A DNA stretch of 20,140 bases from Hypsibius dujardini. Its lineage: Eukaryota > Tardigrada > Eutardigrada > Parachela > Hypsibiidae. Position 1 is the stretch's first letter; each line of letters begins with the position of its first letter. The position numbers and the translations under genes were made by a program. This document shows, piece by piece, positions 17,249-20,140 of this stretch. Location of the stretch: positions 1 to 20,140 of the forward strand of contig LRSR01007423.1 in assembly GCA_001579985.1 (NCBI GenBank). The letters run 5' to 3'. Below the pieces are notes generated by a model. That model did not search any database. It was not told the origin of the DNA and worked only from the letters and a program-made list of their open reading frames with translations.

Positions 17249-17595
17249 TATGAGGGAGGGATCCTGGAGTGGGCCACTTGACTTTCCCGTATCCTGGAAT
17301 GGGCCACCCTGGAATCAGAACTTCCGCACAGGTTTTGGCTATCACCAAGGTCCTAAACTACAGCGAATAATCGATAACCCCGACGGAACGCGTATCAGAT
17401 GTGAAAAAAAGTTGTGGGAACGTGTTTAAAAAACGAAATAACTGAACACTTAGAAAAAGTTCACTATAGAGGTCGCTGACTATGCAATAATCAATCTGCC
17501 TTCAACTAATTTGCGACAAAGCGCCCCCTGCGACCCGGTGGCCTATTCCAGGGTACGGAAAGTCAAGCGGCCCATTCCAGAGCCCTTCCCTCATA
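17249..17595. repeat. Foldback element 4 (347 bp)
   Basis: Arms 17249-17308 and 17537-17595 are inverted over about 60 bases with roughly eight differences, including single-base indels (outer TATGAGGGA; inner CTGGAATGGGCCACC). The 228-base interior contains an open stretch of about 35 codons to the TAA at 17429, but no known domain. Confidence 0.8.
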
Positions 17596-17748
17596 TTGGT
17601 ACAGGTATGCATGCAAGCAAGCTGGAATCTTGTCTTCACTTCCGCCTGAACTGCGCCTTCAAGAATCTCGCTTGCAACATAATCAATCAGCGCTGACCGT
17701 TTTTCGCCTGTCATTTTGCCCCATCAACCGTAGCCATCTTTCCTTGCC

Positions 17749-19546
17749 ATGGAGCCTGCCTCATCGTCTTCCTCCGCGTCGATCGCCTCCTCCGCCAACC
17801 ACGGTCCGACCAAGGAGAGCCTGCAAGTGCGGCTGTTTGCCCATCAGAACGCGCACATCCTCAAGATGCAGATCACCTTCAAATTGGACCACTTCTCCTT
17901 CCAGCAGCACCTCACCACCACCATCTTCTCACCCGCCATCAAGAGCTCCGAGCTGCAGCTGAACGGCCTCGCCGACCTCGACGGCGTGTGGTACCTCGTG
18001 CTCATCCCGCAGATCCTCTCGCGGCGCGACGGGGAAGAGAAGGAAAGGGCATTTGTCTCGCTGCATCTCCGAAGGGATTCCCCGAGCAATAAGGTGCGTT
18101 CAAGATCAGGAAAATTGCTGGCTTAACAAAAAATGGTCTGGAAAAGCGAGAAATTCACACTAAATTGCTTGCGATCTTTTTGTCAACAAAAATTAATTGC
18201 GTTGTCCAATCATTTTCGTTTTTTCATTTGCTTTCAGCAAAAATTCACCTTTTTGTAGCGAAAAAATATTGCGGCCGTTTTTTATCTGCGCGATTGCATG
18301 TTTAGTCTGTGGGGGAAATGAGCGGGCATGAGTCTAGAAAATGTTGCTTGCTTCCTCTTCCTTCCTCATGTGAAATTGCAGCTGATCGGTGTGTCGTCGC
18401 CGACTTTGTCTGTCAACTAGTTTTAGCACTTTCACGCAGTTTCCCGTATGTTCGTTGAATGGAAGTCCTATTATTTGGGTCTATAGACGTCGACAGGCGC
18501 ACACACACAAACACAGACACAGACACATACATGGAGACGGACACAGACACGGACACGGACACAGACACGGACACAGACATGGACACAGACATGGACACAG
18601 ACATGGACACAGACATGGACACAGACATGGACACAGACAGACAGACATAGATACAGACATAGATACAGACAGACAGACAAGCAAGGCATTAGGCATTTCT
18701 AGGTGAACAGACAGTCAAACTCAAACCAGTCCACTCACTTGTCAGATATATTGGGCAGACTCAGACAAGGAATGCGGGAGGGAGGCCAGACAACAGAGAC
18801 GGACACGAAATAAAACTAAACCGTGGATCATTTTTCCTTGTTCCCTTTGCAGGAAGTACCGACTCGGTTTTTTCTGCGGATCGTTAATGATGCGGGAGCG
18901 ACAGTTTACCATCGAGATTGTGCGAAGCCCGTTATCTTTTCCGGAAAGGGCTCTGGCAGTGTGATGTGGGGGTAAGTCGTCGTCTCGACACGGTAAAATT
19001 TTCTCTAGTTTTGCTTTTGAGATTGCGATCTATAAATCTGTATGGGGGAGGGCGCAAGCGACTGCAAGTGGGGCTTGTCATACGCATGAGTCATGCAGTC
19101 CTATTGGCAACTTGTTGCACAATGAACAATGCCGATTTGCCTCGGAAGATTTGTTCTCCGCTGGTCCGTTCATGAGATTCTTTTTTCGGTGTCTCACAGG
19201 TGGGACCGCTTCATTCCGCACGATGATCTCTTCAATCCCGGCAATAATTACCTCGTGGACGACAGTCTGACTCTTGAAGCGGAGATCCAGTGCCTGGCCA
19301 CCACGCGAACCTTCACGCACAGCGTGAGCCCGTTGGCTGACTGCTCCACTCTCACCGCCGATCTCCGGGACATGTACAGCGGCAAGGAGTTTTGCGATTT
19401 CGTCTTAATTGCTAACGATGGGAAGGAGCTGGAGGCTCATCGAAACATCGTCGCCGCACGCTCGGATGTCTTTCGCGCTATGCTCCAACATGACACCAAA
19501 GAACGTCAAACCGGTAAACACTCAGCACTTGCTTGCCGTCTGTCTA

Positions 19547-19585
<39 letters not shown>

Positions 19586-20140
19586 TTTGCCTATCTCTTT
19601 GTCTGTCTCTCTGTCTGCTTGCCTACCTACTTGCTTCCCTGCCTCTATACATGTCTTTGTATTTGTCTGCCTGTCTGTCAGTCTCGCTTGTCTCTTATCC
19701 CGTCTCTGTATTTCGATGTGCTGCGGCTTTTTTGTTTAACTGATTATCTATATAGTCGGGTTCCACTCATTACAGGGAAATGTCGAATTGATGACCTTGA
19801 CGGTTCAACCTTGGACGCTCTATTGGCGTACATGTACTGCGACACGCTGGAACCGCTGAAGAGCAGCGGCAAGAACTCGCGGGTCGCGGAGGAACTGCTC
19901 AAAGCCGCTGACAAGTACCGCGTGTCCGGTCTGAAGGCGGCTTGTGAACACCAGCTGATCAGCAACGTCAATCAGGAGAACGTCGGTCGCCTACTCGTTC
20001 TGTCCGACATGCACATGCTGACTGGCCTGAAAATGCAGGCTCTACGCTTCCTAAAGTTGCCGGAAAATTTGACAGTCTTCATGCAGGAGGAAGGCGTCAA
20101 CACAGTGAAGCGATACAAGAAGGTGCTGTTGGAGGAGGTC
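17749..20140 (+). CDS. MATH-BTB (SPOP-like) protein, 3' end outside the window
   Basis: Exons 17749-18093, 18853-18971, 19200-19513 and 19776-20140 (continuing) join in phases 0, 2 and 1. The donors are GTGCGT, GTAAGT and GTAAAC; the acceptors are TTTGCAG, CTCACAG and ATTACAG. The 381 residues seen approach the full SPOP length (374). A Ser/Ala-rich start is followed by a divergent MATH domain (about 24-186), ending with the typical WGWDRFIP and LTLEAEI strands. A BTB domain (about 207-325) follows, with [25 protein letters not shown], and later YMYCDTLE and [10 protein letters not shown]. The C-terminal helices resemble the BACK-like end of SPOP. Such proteins bind substrates with MATH and cullin-3 with BTB, as ubiquitin-ligase adaptors. 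MATH-BTB genes are expanded in several invertebrates, so orthology to SPOP itself is unproven. Introns 1 and 3 carry simple-sequence arrays. Confidence 0.88.
18499..18680. repeat. GACACA/GACATG repeat array in MATH-BTB intron 1
   Basis: Hexanucleotide ACAGAC-type units form a 12-bp higher-order unit, GGACACAGACAT, repeated about five times. It lies within the 18094-18852 intron. Coding-looking frames of Met-Asp-Thr-Asp or Cys-Val-His repeats are artefacts. The rest of the intron shows no exon. Confidence 0.9.
19538..19584. repeat. CTGT microsatellite in MATH-BTB intron 3
   Basis: About ten CTGT units, degenerating to about 19690, sit just after the donor of exon 3 within the 19514-19775 intron. 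Confidence 0.9.

Noticed and set aside
18389-18706. His-Arg-His-Gly or Asp-Thr-Asp repeat proteins
   Set aside because: They are frames of the hexanucleotide array in MATH-BTB intron 1.

Overview
This is animal nuclear DNA. Genes are split by short GT-AG introns, promoters have TATA-type elements, intergenic DNA is rich in simple repeats and foldback elements, and one gene is a metazoan extracellular-matrix fibulin. The compact genes and many CTGT/CTGC arrays fit a small-genome invertebrate. A tardigrade or another ecdysozoan is possible, but that is a guess. I saw no bacterial operon, CRISPR array, rRNA or credible tRNA.

Layout. Positions 1-926 are upstream DNA with two short tandem arrays. 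A three-exon gene for a secreted glycine-rich protein lies at 927-1929 (+), with a foldback element in its second intron. Positions 1930-4500 are mostly unassigned, with a possible minus-strand coding exon at 4043-4351. A four-exon gene for a secreted protein with 20 mature cysteines follows at 4602-5651 (+), behind a good TATA box. Positions 5652-7601 hold a strong GC hairpin, a nine-copy 24-bp minisatellite whose unit is a palindrome, and CRE-like and AP-1-like palindromes. A two-exon multipass membrane protein of the choline/ethanolamine phosphotransferase family lies at 7602-9531 (+), with a degraded catalytic signature. A decayed second copy sits just downstream (10044-10690) and is interrupted by a 149-bp MITE-like insertion.

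Convergent to these, a complete 16-exon fibulin-1-like gene occupies 15157-10817 on the minus strand. It encodes a signal peptide, three anaphylatoxin-like modules, about nine calcium-binding EGF modules and a fibulin C-terminal domain. Its introns carry several simple-sequence arrays. Positions 15158-17748 hold a long degenerate CTGT/CTGC tract and four different foldback elements. A MATH-BTB (SPOP-like) gene starts at 17749 (+) and runs off the window.

I see no shared pathway. Two small secreted proteins, a matrix protein, a membrane lipid-enzyme relative and a predicted cullin-3 ubiquitin-ligase adaptor are simply neighbours. The points most worth checking are the apparent loss of catalytic residues in an otherwise intact phosphotransferase-like gene, its decayed tandem copy split by a mobile element at an identifiable TA, the two unrecognised secreted proteins, and the foldback cluster. 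Gene models were joined by eye from splice signals and phase, without transcript evidence.
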